Below are positions 37,568 through 46,249 of a stretch of 64,000 nt of DNA, piece after piece (the first letter of the stretch is position 1; the number at the start of each line of letters is the position of its first letter). Source of the DNA: Actinomycetota bacterium (GTDB lineage: Bacteria > Actinomycetota > Thermoleophilia > Gaiellales > F1-60-MAGs149). Below the pieces are notes generated by a model. It was given only the letters and a program-made list of their open reading frames with translations. It had not been told where the DNA came from and did no database searches. The position numbers and the translations under genes are program-made. The stretch covers positions 434,001 through 498,000 of the forward strand of contig JAPLCF010000030.1 in NCBI GenBank assembly GCA_026392355.1, given 5' to 3'.

Positions 37568-39757
37568 ATGAGCCAAGAGTCCCCCGCCCCATCGATCTTC
37601 GAACGGTATGCGCGCCTTGTGGTGCGCCGACGCAAAGCCTTCCTAATCGGCTATGTCGTCGCCGTGATCGCGCTCGGCGCAGTCGGCGTGCAGGTGCTCC
37701 CAGCGCTCAAGGCCGAGGGCTTCAACAACGGCAATAGCCAGTCGGCCGAAGTTGCGCAGCTGCTCCAGAAGGACTTCAAGACCAGTCAGCCACTCGCCGT
37801 GATGGGCGCCACCGGCAAGGGCAAGATCGATAGCGACGAGACGACGAAGGCTGCGAAGCAGCTCGTCAAGGAGATCGCGGCGCAGCCCGGCGTTGGCGAC
37901 GTCATGTCCTACTGGACCTCGGGCAAGCCGGATGAGCTCAAGGGGCGCGACGGTCGCACCGGGGAGATCCTCGTCTACGGCAAGCCCGGCGTCGACAGCA
38001 TTGCGATCGCCAAGGAGCTGACGACACGCTTCGACGGCTCACACAATGGGCTCGAGATTCACATTGCTGGCTTTGGCGCGGTCTTCAACGCCGTCGATGG
38101 ACGCGTGCGCGAGGACCTGGCGAAGGCCGAGATGATCGCCATACCGATCACGCTACTCCTCCTGCTCTTCGTGTTCGGCTCGCTCGTCGCTGCCGGACTC
38201 CCGTTCCTTGTCGCGCTCATCGGCATCTTGGGCAGTTTCACGTTGCTGCTCGTCGTCACGCAGGTCACCGATGTCTCCGTGTTCGCGCTCAACCTCGTGA
38301 CTGCACTGGGCCTCGGGCTCGGCATCGACTACGCGCTGCTAATGATCAACCGCTTCCGCGAGGAGTTGCACCGCGGCGCTACGACGGAGGACGCCGTCGT
38401 CACCACCGTGCGTACTGCCGGCAAGACCGTGTTCATCTCCGGCATCACGGTCGCGTTCACCCTTGCCTCCCTGGTCGTGTTCCCGCAGTACTTCCTCAAG
38501 TCCTTCGCGTATGCGGGTGTCGCGGTGAGCCTGATGGCAGTGCTCGGTGCGCTCACGATCATCCCGGCGATGCTCGCCATACTCGGCCCGAACGTGAATC
38601 GTCTCAAGCTGCTGCGCGGCGATCTCTCGCCGCGCGACGACGGTATCTGGTCGCGTCTGGCACGCACCACGATGCGTCGCCCGCTGCCGTACCTCCTGGG
38701 TGGCGTCGTAATCATGCTGGTCCTCGCGTATCCCGCGATGTCGCTGGTCGTCGGCCAGATCGATGATCGCGCGCTGCCGGTTGAAGACCGCGCCGCCGTC
38801 TCGAGCCGGTATCTCGACGAGCGCTTCCCCGGCTTCGACGGCGCGCCCTACGAAATCCTGCTCCGTAACCCTGAGAGCACGGCAGCCCTCACCGGCTATG
38901 CGCGCGACCTTTCCAAGCTGCCAGGCGTGACGCGCGTGTCGACGCCGGACACGATTGTCGCCAAGGGCGATGTCCTCGGCCCCAACCCTGCCGGCAAGAG
39001 TTGGTTCAAGGATCATCTGGCGCGCGTCGTCGTGATCGGCGATGTACCGCCTCGCGACGACCGCGGAGTCGCCCTGGCCGACAGCCTCCGCAACTACCCC
39101 GCTCCCGCCACGCAGGTCCTCGTTGGCGGCATCGCGGCCGAGTACGGCGATTCGAACAACGGCATCGTCGGGAACACCTGGATTGTGGCGCTCTGGATTG
39201 GGCTGACCACCCTGCTGATCATCTTCCTCTACACCGGCAGCGTGCTCTTGCCGATCAAGGCGCTGCTCCTCAATATCCTCAGCTTGGCGGCGACGCTCGG
39301 CGTCCTCGTCTGGGTCTTCCAATACGGGCGCCTGCAGTGGCTGACGGGCGACTACGTCGTGACCGGCACCGTCGACCTCTCATCGCTGGCGCTCGTCGCC
39401 GTGATCGCGTTCGCCCTCTCGATGGACTACGAGCTGTTCCTCCTCTCTCGGATCAAGGAAGAGCACGAGGCGGGGCACAACACCGTCGACTCCGTGGCCT
39501 TCGGCCTGCAGCGCACTGGTCGCATCATCACGGCGGCGGCCCTTCTCATCGCGATTGTCTTTGCGGCGTTCCTCTCGAGCGGCGTCACGAACATCAAGCA
39601 GCTCGGATTCGGTGCCGCTTTCGCGATTCTGATCGACGCCACGCTCGTCCGCAGCATCCTCGTACCGACCTTCATGCGCGTGGCGGGAGAGGCCAACTGG
39701 TGGGCGCCCGCCTGGCTGCGGCGCATTCACGACCGCATCGGCATTAGCGAGGAGTAG
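37568..39757 (+). CDS. MMPL/RND-family membrane transporter
   Basis: 729 aa from ATG 37568. A first transmembrane helix (residues ~23-45) is followed by a large extracytoplasmic loop. Then comes a block of five or six helices with GLGLGIDYALLMINRFREEL, the MMPL signature carrying the proton-relay Asp-Tyr pair. The pattern repeats in the second half (IAFALSMDYELFLLSRIKEEHEAGHNTVDSVAFGLQRTGRII). Such proteins export lipids or hydrophobic compounds to the cell envelope in actinobacteria. Substrate is unknown. It is divergent from tmRNA, and its stop lies three bases from a convergent gene. Confidence 0.92.
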   Translation: MSQESPAPSIFERYARLVVRRRKAFLIGYVVAVIALGAVGVQVLPALKAEGFNNGNSQSAEVAQLLQKDFKTSQPLAVMGATGKGKIDSDETTKAAKQLVKEIAAQPGVGDVMSYWTSGKPDELKGRDGRTGEILVYGKPGVDSIAIAKELTTRFDGSHNGLEIHIAGFGAVFNAVDGRVREDLAKAEMIAIPITLLLLLFVFGSLVAAGLPFLVALIGILGSFTLLLVVTQVTDVSVFALNLVTALGLGLGIDYALLMINRFREELHRGATTEDAVVTTVRTAGKTVFISGITVAFTLASLVVFPQYFLKSFAYAGVAVSLMAVLGALTIIPAMLAILGPNVNRLKLLRGDLSPRDDGIWSRLARTTMRRPLPYLLGGVVIMLVLAYPAMSLVVGQIDDRALPVEDRAAVSSRYLDERFPGFDGAPYEILLRNPESTAALTGYARDLSKLPGVTRVSTPDTIVAKGDVLGPNPAGKSWFKDHLARVVVIGDVPPRDDRGVALADSLRNYPAPATQVLVGGIAAEYGDSNNGIVGNTWIVALWIGLTTLLIIFLYTGSVLLPIKALLLNILSLAATLGVLVWVFQYGRLQWLTGDYVVTGTVDLSSLALVAVIAFALSMDYELFLLSRIKEEHEAGHNTVDSVAFGLQRTGRIITAAALLIAIVFAAFLSSGVTNIKQLGFGAAFAILIDATLVRSILVPTFMRVAGEANWWAPAWLRRIHDRIGISEE

Positions 39758-39760
39758 GCG

Positions 39761-40897
39761 CTAGCCGACGAAGGTCGACAGCAGGTCGAGCACGTTCGCC
39801 TGCGAGAGCGCGAGGTTGAGACCGAAGGCCACGAGCCCCGACACGTCGCCCGCGTCCTGTCCCGCAGCGAGGCCCTTCTGGAGCCCGTCCTTGATGGCCG
39901 CGTTGATCTCGGCCTCACTCTTGCCGGTCGTCTGCTCCAGCGTCGCGAGTTCGCTCGGATTGGCGAGTGCCGCGAACACATCGAAGGTCGGCGCCTGCAG
40001 CTGGCAGGCGGCGTCAACGACGCCGAGCAAGGCTACTTCGGCCAGCGCCTGGCTCGAACTAGTGGTCTTCGACCACGCGAATGGCTCGCAGGGATCATCG
40101 TCGCCGCGCACGATGGCTAGGATCCGCTCTACGGGCGCAACGGCTGCTGCTGCACCGAGCACGCTGCCCTCGGTGCCGGACAGCGCGCCGGCCTCCTGCG
40201 CCTGCTCGATCGACGCGACCATGGCGGTACGCACCGCTTGCTCGACCTCGTCTTGTGATCTGCCGGACCGCGCCGCAAGGCCCTGGAGGCCGGCAGGATC
40301 TGCCAGTGCCGCGACCGCCTCGATCGGCGCGATCTGCAGCGCGCAGGCGGCGCGAAGCCCTGTCAGGACGCCAACCTCGGCGGTGATCTGCTCGAGCCCG
40401 TCAACCTGCTTCCACGCGATTGGGGCACATTCGCCCCCTTCGTTACGTACGGCGGCGAGCAGCTGATCGGGTGGCACCACGTCGATCAGCGTCTGGATTG
40501 CCAGCGCTGTCGTTGGCGTCAGGCGCCCCGCGGCGGACTCGGCATCGACCGTCTCGGTGATCGCTCCCAGCACCGCGTCTTGCAGCGCCGCCGGTTGCAC
40601 ACCGAGGAGCCGCGCCGCACCGTCAATACCATCGCCGCTTCCGAGTGCCAGCACAAGATCCTCGCGCGTGACCTCGAGTGAGCACGCCGCCGTATTCAAT
40701 GACGTCAGCAAGATGGAGGATGCCTCCGCCTCCATCGCGTCACCCTGCTGCGGCACGATCTTCGTGGTGCAGGGATCGGTCGTCGCAGTCTGCGTCGACT
40801 CCAGATTGCTCGTGCCTCCGAGCGCGACAAAGCCCGCTACGAGACCGCCACCCAGCACCACGGCGAGCAGGACGAGCAAGAGGCTGGCTTTGCGCAT
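39761..40897 (-). CDS. Secreted or anchored protein of three tandem ~110-residue repeats (unknown)
   Basis: 378 aa. An N-terminal hydrophobic helix (residues 5-27) is a signal or anchor. The remainder is three diverged repeats of about 110 residues (43-155, 157-268, 270-378). Each has a cysteine near its start and another 28-29 residues later: C43/C72, C157/C185 and C270/C298, the second always in AAC. Shared segments include ADPAGLQGLAARSGRSQDEVEQAV and ANPSELATLEQTTGKSEAEINAAI. Low-aromatic, Ala-rich helices are predicted. Each repeat probably holds one disulphide. No family recognised. It starts two bases after the smpB stop. Confidence 0.82.
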   Translation of the reverse strand: MRKASLLLVLLAVVLGGGLVAGFVALGGTSNLESTQTATTDPCTTKIVPQQGDAMEAEASSILLTSLNTAACSLEVTREDLVLALGSGDGIDGAARLLGVQPAALQDAVLGAITETVDAESAAGRLTPTTALAIQTLIDVVPPDQLLAAVRNEGGECAPIAWKQVDGLEQITAEVGVLTGLRAACALQIAPIEAVAALADPAGLQGLAARSGRSQDEVEQAVRTAMVASIEQAQEAGALSGTEGSVLGAAAAVAPVERILAIVRGDDDPCEPFAWSKTTSSSQALAEVALLGVVDAACQLQAPTFDVFAALANPSELATLEQTTGKSEAEINAAIKDGLQKGLAAGQDAGDVSGLVAFGLNLALSQANVLDLLSTFVG

Positions 40898-40899
40898 GG

Positions 40900-41361
40900 C
40901 TAGCGACGCTCCTTGAGCGCGCGATCGACGTCGCGCTTGGCCTCGCGCGCCTTGGCGGTATCGCGCTTGTCAATCACGTTCTTACCCCGTCCCAGCGCGA
41001 CCTCAACCTTGGCACGGCCCTCTTTAAGGTAAATACGCACGGGAACGAGCGTGAAGCCCTTCTGCTCCACGCGAACGCGCAACTTCTCAATCTCCCGACG
41101 ATGCAGCAGCAGCTTGCGGTCGCGCGCACGATCGTGGTTGCGCATGCCCGCTTGGGCATAGGGCTCGATCGTGGCGCCCACGAGCCACACCTCGTTGCCG
41201 CGAAACATCGCGTACGCCTCATTCACGCTGGCGGCGCCTGCCCGCAGGGACTTGATCTCGCTGCCGGTCAGGACGACGCCCGCCTCGAGGTTGTCCTCAA
41301 GGAAATAGTCGTGGCGTGCTCGCCGATTCTGCGCAACCGTGCGCTCCCCCTCACCGCTCAT
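40900..41361 (-). CDS. smpB: SsrA-binding protein SmpB
   Basis: Binds the tRNA-like domain of tmRNA and delivers it to stalled ribosomes. 153 aa from ATG 41361 (an ATG two codons earlier is also possible). Family landmarks are AQNRRARHDYFLEDNLEAGVVLTGSEIKSLR, the LLLHRREIEKLR strand, LVPVRIYLKEGRAKVEVALGRGKN and the basic C-terminal tail DKRDTAKAREAKRDVDRALKER that enters the decoding centre. Position downstream of prfB-ftsE-ftsX is the common actinobacterial order, here interrupted by three genes. Confidence 0.97.
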   Translation of the reverse strand: MSGEGERTVAQNRRARHDYFLEDNLEAGVVLTGSEIKSLRAGAASVNEAYAMFRGNEVWLVGATIEPYAQAGMRNHDRARDRKLLLHRREIEKLRVRVEQKGFTLVPVRIYLKEGRAKVEVALGRGKNVIDKRDTAKAREAKRDVDRALKERR

Positions 41362-41388
41362 GGGCACATCCTACGCTGCGGCTGGGGA

Positions 41389-42336
41389 CTATCCGGCGAT
41401 CACGACGCGCTGGAGCGCCTGTGCCGCAGGCTGTCCTTCGACGCCGGGCGCAATGATTACGACGTCGAGGGGACCAGTGAGGCTCCGTGGTACGGGAATC
41501 GTCGCCGCGAAGTTCCCCACGCACTGCTCGTCGATGATGCGATTTGCAACCTCGATTTGGTTCTGAATCAGGCGGATCACGAGCGGACCACCCGGACCCT
41601 GAACCACGCCTCGCAACTGCAATACGTCACGGATGCGCGCGCCAGTCGCCGGCCGGAGAATCGTGACACTCGGGGTTCCCGTGAAGGCCGGAGCGCCCTC
41701 CTTCGCCACGGCGCACCCACTGCTCCCCGGCAGCGTAATGGCGTCGATCACAAAGCTGAGATCGGCGCGGGTTAGTGGGGGCTCGAGGGCGCTTGAGCCA
41801 CCCGCCACGGCGTTGAGACCGTAGGGGCGACCGTTCAGACGCACCTGCACCGCTTCGATCGCGTCGCTCGCGGTGACGGTGTAGACGATCTGATACAGCG
41901 CCAACAGGGCCTCACTCTGCGCATCGGCGGCAATCGGCGGCAACTTTGAGAGGTCGATGATGGCAGTGCGGTTGAGCACCGAGTAGCCCAACAGCCGGGA
42001 ATCCTCGGGAATCGCGCTCGAGTAATCCAGCACCCGCTCGGCCAGCGACGGCCCCTCAAGCAGGGCCCGCAGGCTGCCCTCCGGCACCGTCAGATCGCTC
42101 GGGATGCTTCGCCGCGTGGGCTCGGGCTGGTCGTAGCGCAGGAGATACACGAACCCAGAACCAGACGCCGGTACGGCAGGGACTGCCGCGGCGGTGTCCT
42201 CGCCCACAGCAGCCGCCGGCGAGACAATCGCTTTATCGCCGAGCGCAGCCGGCCCTTCATCGCGAACGGTCGTCCCCGTCGAACCGCACCCGGCGAGCAC
42301 GAGGACAACCCCGAGCAGGAGGAGCCGTGGTCTCAT
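41389..42336 (-). CDS. GerMN-domain lipoprotein (LpqB-like position)
   Basis: 315 aa. A lipoprotein signal ends in LVLAGC with Cys17 as the lipidated residue. A GerMN domain spans about residues 60-185 (VYLLRYDQPEPTRRSIP, LRALLEGPSLAE, LNRTAIIDLS, ALYQIVYTVTA). The C-terminal part looks like the Gmad2 immunoglobulin-like domain (SVTILRPATGARIRDVLQLRGVV, then FAATIPVPR and PLDVVIIAPGVEG). The start overlaps the histidine kinase stop as ATGA. Location and coupling resemble lpqB of the MtrA-MtrB system, which modulates the kinase in actinobacteria, but the beta-propeller part of true LpqB is missing. Confidence 0.88.
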   Translation of the reverse strand: MRPRLLLLGVVLVLAGCGSTGTTVRDEGPAALGDKAIVSPAAAVGEDTAAAVPAVPASGSGFVYLLRYDQPEPTRRSIPSDLTVPEGSLRALLEGPSLAERVLDYSSAIPEDSRLLGYSVLNRTAIIDLSKLPPIAADAQSEALLALYQIVYTVTASDAIEAVQVRLNGRPYGLNAVAGGSSALEPPLTRADLSFVIDAITLPGSSGCAVAKEGAPAFTGTPSVTILRPATGARIRDVLQLRGVVQGPGGPLVIRLIQNQIEVANRIIDEQCVGNFAATIPVPRSLTGPLDVVIIAPGVEGQPAAQALQRVVIAG

Positions 42337-43646
42337 GCCGACTCCCCCACCACGGCAGCACCGATCGAGACGCGCGCCTGCGCCGGCAGATGGACGATCG
42401 CGACTGCGCCAGCATCGTCGAGTAACTCCAGCTCCCCGCCCAGCACGCGGGACTGTCCCTCGGCGATCGCCAGGCCCAGACCGGTACCACCACCACGATC
42501 GCGCGATGCCATGGCAAAACGATCTGCCGCGCGCTCGAGAAACGCGCCGAAGCCCGCACCACTGTCACGCACGGTGATCGTCATGGCGTCTGCTGCCACG
42601 GTGACACGGTATGGCGCAGCCCCGTACCGGCGCGCATTCTCCATCAGATTGACGAGCACCCGCTCGAGGCGTCGGGGATCGGAGTCGATGCGTAGCGTGA
42701 CCGGCAATTCCAGCTCGGCCTCCGGCAGCCGATCACGCGCGACATCGCTGACGAGGCGCACGAGATCGAACTGCTGCGCCATCGGCGTCTCCGCGCCCGC
42801 GTCGAGACGCATCACCTCGAGGAGATCCTCCACGAGGTGCGCGAGCGCCCGCGCGCGCTCCTTCACCATTACGGCCTCGGGCGAGTCATCGAGCAGCGAG
42901 GAGGCAGCAACGAGCCCCGTGATCGGCGTGCGCAGCTCGTGCGCCACATCAGCAGAGAAGCTGCGCTCGCGCTCGGCAGCATCGTCGAGCTCGTGAATGG
43001 TGCGACCGAGCGCCTCCGCCATGTCGTCGAGTGCGCGTCCAAGCGCCGCGATCTCATCGCGGCCGCGCGGGCGCAGGCGCGCATCGAGATTGCCTGCCGC
43101 CAGTTGGCGTGCCAGCGCAGCCGAGCGGCGTAGGCGTCGCGACAGCGCGGATGCCACCAGCACGCCGAGGAACCCACCGATCACGACCGCAGCGGCCGTC
43201 AGGCGAATCAGTGCATCGCGCAACGCTTCGAGCTCCTGCTGATCGGCGATGAAGGACTGGCTCGCGTAGATCGACCCGATCGTCCGCAACCGCGTGCCCG
43301 CATAGACCGCCGGGTTCCCGCCGTTCAAGACGGGCTCGGTGAACACACGGCTCGGCGTAGCCTCGACGCGTGCCTTTAGACGGGTTGGCAGCCCGAGCCC
43401 AATCGACGCGTCACCGAGCACGCCGTCCGGCGTGACGATGTAGGACCCCGACGGCGCAACCGTCGCGCCACCAGGAAACCGCAGCCGGGCAATCGATGCC
43501 GCCGTCCGCACCTGGCGTGCTGCAGTCTCCCGTGCACGGTCGACGCGATCGTTGACACTCCGCTGGTAGACGGCGACGCTGATGCCGCCGGCCACGAGGG
43601 CACTGATGATCGCGATCGCCAGCGCGAGTCGAACCCGCAGGCTCAC
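42333..43646 (-). CDS. Sensor histidine kinase (MtrB-like position)
   Basis: 437 aa. Two transmembrane helices (about 7-27 and 148-168) flank a ~120-residue extracytoplasmic sensor. A HAMP linker follows, then the HisKA box SADVAHELRTPITGLVAASS with phospho-acceptor His236. The HATPase domain shows NLMENARRYG (N box), VRDSGAGFG (G1) and GGGTGLGLAIAEGQSRVLGG (G2). The gene overlaps both neighbours by four bases: the response regulator upstream and the GerMN lipoprotein downstream. Cell-envelope stress or growth is a plausible signal by analogy with MtrB; this is inference. Confidence 0.92.
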   Translation of the reverse strand: MSLRVRLALAIAIISALVAGGISVAVYQRSVNDRVDRARETAARQVRTAASIARLRFPGGATVAPSGSYIVTPDGVLGDASIGLGLPTRLKARVEATPSRVFTEPVLNGGNPAVYAGTRLRTIGSIYASQSFIADQQELEALRDALIRLTAAAVVIGGFLGVLVASALSRRLRRSAALARQLAAGNLDARLRPRGRDEIAALGRALDDMAEALGRTIHELDDAAERERSFSADVAHELRTPITGLVAASSLLDDSPEAVMVKERARALAHLVEDLLEVMRLDAGAETPMAQQFDLVRLVSDVARDRLPEAELELPVTLRIDSDPRRLERVLVNLMENARRYGAAPYRVTVAADAMTITVRDSGAGFGAFLERAADRFAMASRDRGGGTGLGLAIAEGQSRVLGGELELLDDAGAVAIVHLPAQARVSIGAAVVGESA

Positions 43647-44353
43647 GGATCCTCGCTCGGGCGCACCAGCTTGTAGCCGACGCCCCGCACCGTCTGCACG
43701 AGCTCGGGCGCCGCGGGATCCTCCTCGATCTTCGCGCGCAACCGCTGCACATGGACGTCGACGAGTCGCGTGTCACCCGCCCAGCCGTAGCCCCAGACGC
43801 GATCAAGCAGCGTTGCTCGGTCGAGCGCCATGCCGATGTTGTCGACGAACTCGATCAGCAGGCGATACTCCGTTGGCGTCAGCGCCAGCACCTCACCGGA
43901 ACGCGTGACCTCGTAGCCCTCGCGATCGACGGTGAGCGTTCCAATCTCCACCACGGCTGGCCGATCCTCATCGGCCGGCGCAACACGGCGCAGCGCAGCA
44001 CGCAGGCGGGCGGCGAGCACCGCCGGCTCAAACGGCTTCGTGACGTAGTCATCCGCCCCGGCTTCAAGCCCCATCACCACGTCGATGGGGTCCGACCGGG
44101 CCGACATCAGGATCACCGGAATCTGCGACTCGGCGCGGATCGCCCGACAGAGCGATACGCCATCCATGCCCGGCAACATCACGTCGAGCAACGCCAACAC
44201 GGGATCGCTCGTCCGCCAGGCCTCGAGGCCTGCATCGCCATCCTCTGCCGTCACGACATCAAATCCGTTGCGGGTCAGGTAATCGGCCGTCGCCTGACGG
44301 ATCACGGGATCGTCCTCGACGAACAGCATGCGCGGCAATGGCGTCTCTGTCAT
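43643..44353 (-). CDS. OmpR/PhoB-family response regulator (MtrA-like position)
   Basis: 236 aa. The receiver domain has acidic residues FVEDD at the N-terminus, phospho-acceptor Asp57 (ALLDVMLPGMDG), Ser84 (ILMSARS) and Lys107 (YVTKPFEP). The winged-helix DNA-binding domain carries LTPTEYRLLIEFVDNIG, LLDRVWGYGWAGDTRLVDVHVQRLRAKI and VQTVRGVGYKLV. WGYGWAGDTRLVDVHVQRLR is close to what MtrA-type regulators show, a judgement by recall only. First gene of the regulator-kinase-lipoprotein set, starting 40 bases after ftsX. Confidence 0.94.
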   Translation of the reverse strand: MTETPLPRMLFVEDDPVIRQATADYLTRNGFDVVTAEDGDAGLEAWRTSDPVLALLDVMLPGMDGVSLCRAIRAESQIPVILMSARSDPIDVVMGLEAGADDYVTKPFEPAVLAARLRAALRRVAPADEDRPAVVEIGTLTVDREGYEVTRSGEVLALTPTEYRLLIEFVDNIGMALDRATLLDRVWGYGWAGDTRLVDVHVQRLRAKIEEDPAAPELVQTVRGVGYKLVRPSEDP

Positions 44354-44393
44354 GCGCCAAGAGTACCCGTCGCGGGGACGGAAATCCGCTCGC

Positions 44394-45302
44394 TCAGACC
44401 TGCAGGAAGCGGCGCATGGTCAGGCCAGAGCCAAGCGCACCAATGCCGAGTCCCGCAAGAATCAGCAGAATCACGAGCAGCGGGAAGGCAATCGCCGTCG
44501 GCCCACCACCCGCGGTCATCGACGACTCAACGCGATCGGCCAGCAGCGTCTGGTAGCTGAGCGCGAGGAGGATCGAGGCCAGCACGGCCCCCGCCACGCC
44601 ACAGACCATGCCCTCGATCATGAAGGGCAGCCGCACGAACCAGTTCGTAGCGCCAACGAGCTTCATCACCTCGACCTCACGCCGACGGGCGAAGATCGAA
44701 AGACGGATCGTGTTGCCGATCAAGAGCACCGCAGCGATCGCCAGCACCACACCCATCCCGAGCAAGACAAGAGTGATCGTGCCGGCAGTCTTCAACACGC
44801 GATCGGCCTTGCCTGCGCCGTAGTCGGGATTCGGCAGTCCTGCCTGTGGTGGATCAAGCCCCGGCAGACCGGCGATCGCGGCTGCCACCGCGGCAGTCTG
44901 GTCGGGGTTCTCGGCCTTGAACTCGAACGAGGCCGGCAGTGGGTTGCCGAGCGTCAACTTGAGCAGCTCGGAATCCTTGCCCAGTTGCTTCTCGAGCCGC
45001 AGGATCGCATCGTCCTTCGAGATGAACTCCAGCGAGCCCTCAGCGACGCCAGGCGTCTCCGTGATCGTGCGCTGAATGTCCGCAATCTGCTTCGGCGACG
45101 CGGAATCCTTGAGATACGCACGGATGGTGACGTCGTCGCGGACCTTGTTGGAATAGTTGTAAACGTATGACCCAAGCGCGATGCCGATGCCGGCAATAAA
45201 CATGACGACGAGCACCGTCACGACTGCGGCAATGGTCGTCGCAAAGTTGCCGCGCAGCGACTTGAGGGCCTCGACCAAGAAGAACTTCCAGCGGGTCTCC
45301 AC
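44394..45302 (-). CDS. ftsX: Cell division protein FtsX
   Basis: Permease-like partner of FtsE; the pair transmits ATP hydrolysis to peptidoglycan hydrolases at the septum. 302 aa from GTG 45302, which overlaps the ftsE stop by one base (TAGTG). Topology: cytoplasmic FFLVEALKSLRGN, first helix TTIAAVVTVLVVMFIAGIG, an extracytoplasmic domain of about 120 residues (VRDDVTIRAYLKDSASPKQI), then three helices including TITLVLLGMGVVLAIAAVLL with RLSIFARRREVEVMKLVGAT after it. Complete. Confidence 0.96.
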   Translation of the reverse strand: METRWKFFLVEALKSLRGNFATTIAAVVTVLVVMFIAGIGIALGSYVYNYSNKVRDDVTIRAYLKDSASPKQIADIQRTITETPGVAEGSLEFISKDDAILRLEKQLGKDSELLKLTLGNPLPASFEFKAENPDQTAAVAAAIAGLPGLDPPQAGLPNPDYGAGKADRVLKTAGTITLVLLGMGVVLAIAAVLLIGNTIRLSIFARRREVEVMKLVGATNWFVRLPFMIEGMVCGVAGAVLASILLALSYQTLLADRVESSMTAGGGPTAIAFPLLVILLILAGLGIGALGSGLTMRRFLQV

Positions 45303-46207
45303 TACGCCTCGTCCTCCTCGACGTAGCCGCCGCGGCGGTCGTCGCGCGCCACGCGGCCCTCTTCGAGGGCGATCACGCGGCGGCGCATCTTGTCGACCAT
45401 CTCGCGGTCGTGCGTGGCCATCAGGATCGTGGTCCCCGCACGGTTAATGCGGTAGAGAAGCTGCATGATCCCGATCGACGTCTCGGGGTCGAGGTTGCCG
45501 GTCGGCTCGTCGCAGATCAAGAGCGGCGGGTGGTTGACGAACGCGCGCGCAATCGACACGCGCTGCTGCTGGCCACCGGAGAGCTCGTGCGGGAGCTTGT
45601 CGATCTTGTCGGCCAGGCCGACGAGGCCGATGATCTCGGGCACCTTGCGCTCGATGATCTCGCGACGCTGCCCCTGCACCTCGAGTGCGTAGGCGACGTT
45701 CTCGTAGACCGTGCGCGTGGGCAGGAGTTTGAAGTCCTGGAAGACGCAGCCGATGTTGCGCCGCAACTTCGGCACCTGCGAGCGCTTGAGCGTGCGCAGC
45801 GAGCGGCCGCCAACCTGGACGTTGCCGCTGGTCGCGTCAATCTCCTTGAGCAGGAGCTTGATGAAAGTGGACTTGCCCGAACCGGATGGCCCGACGAGGA
45901 AGATCCACTCGCCCTTGTCGATCTGGAGCGACACGTCGCGGAGCCCGACGACGTCGCCGGAATAGACCTTCGTGACGTCCTCGAGCAGGATCATCGCGTC
46001 CTGGCGCGGGGCGAACGGTCGGCGGAACTCGCTCGTCTCACCGGCCAGTTCGGACAACGCCTCGGCGCGCCGGCGGCGGCGCTCCTCAGCCTCGCGCTCG
46101 AGCTCTTGCTCGCCGCGCAGCTCGGTGGAAGCGATGCTCACCGTGCCGGGATCATCAAGGTCAAACGGGCCGCGCAGGGCATCCGATGGGGTATCGCGTT
46201 TCAGCAT
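45302..46207 (-). CDS. ftsE: Cell division ATP-binding protein FtsE with N-terminal extension
   Basis: ABC ATPase of the FtsEX complex. Residues 72-301 are a standard Fts[22 protein letters not shown], Walker [16 protein letters not shown], signature [19 protein letters not shown], Walker [14 protein letters not shown]-loop ILMATHDRE. An additional 71 residues precede it, including a highly charged helix ([24 protein letters not shown]). The internal ATG 45994, with AGGA ahead of it, would give the usual 230 aa. I keep the longer form because otherwise 250 bases between prfB and ftsE would be unexplained; both starts are possible. Confidence 0.9.
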   Translation of the reverse strand: MLKRDTPSDALRGPFDLDDPGTVSIASTELRGEQELEREAEERRRRRAEALSELAGETSEFRRPFAPRQDAMILLEDVTKVYSGDVVGLRDVSLQIDKGEWIFLVGPSGSGKSTFIKLLLKEIDATSGNVQVGGRSLRTLKRSQVPKLRRNIGCVFQDFKLLPTRTVYENVAYALEVQGQRREIIERKVPEIIGLVGLADKIDKLPHELSGGQQQRVSIARAFVNHPPLLICDEPTGNLDPETSIGIMQLLYRINRAGTTILMATHDREMVDKMRRRVIALEEGRVARDDRRGGYVEEDEA

Positions 46208-46249
46208 CGTCGCGCACCCACCCTATCAGCCGGAATTGCGGTCAGACGA

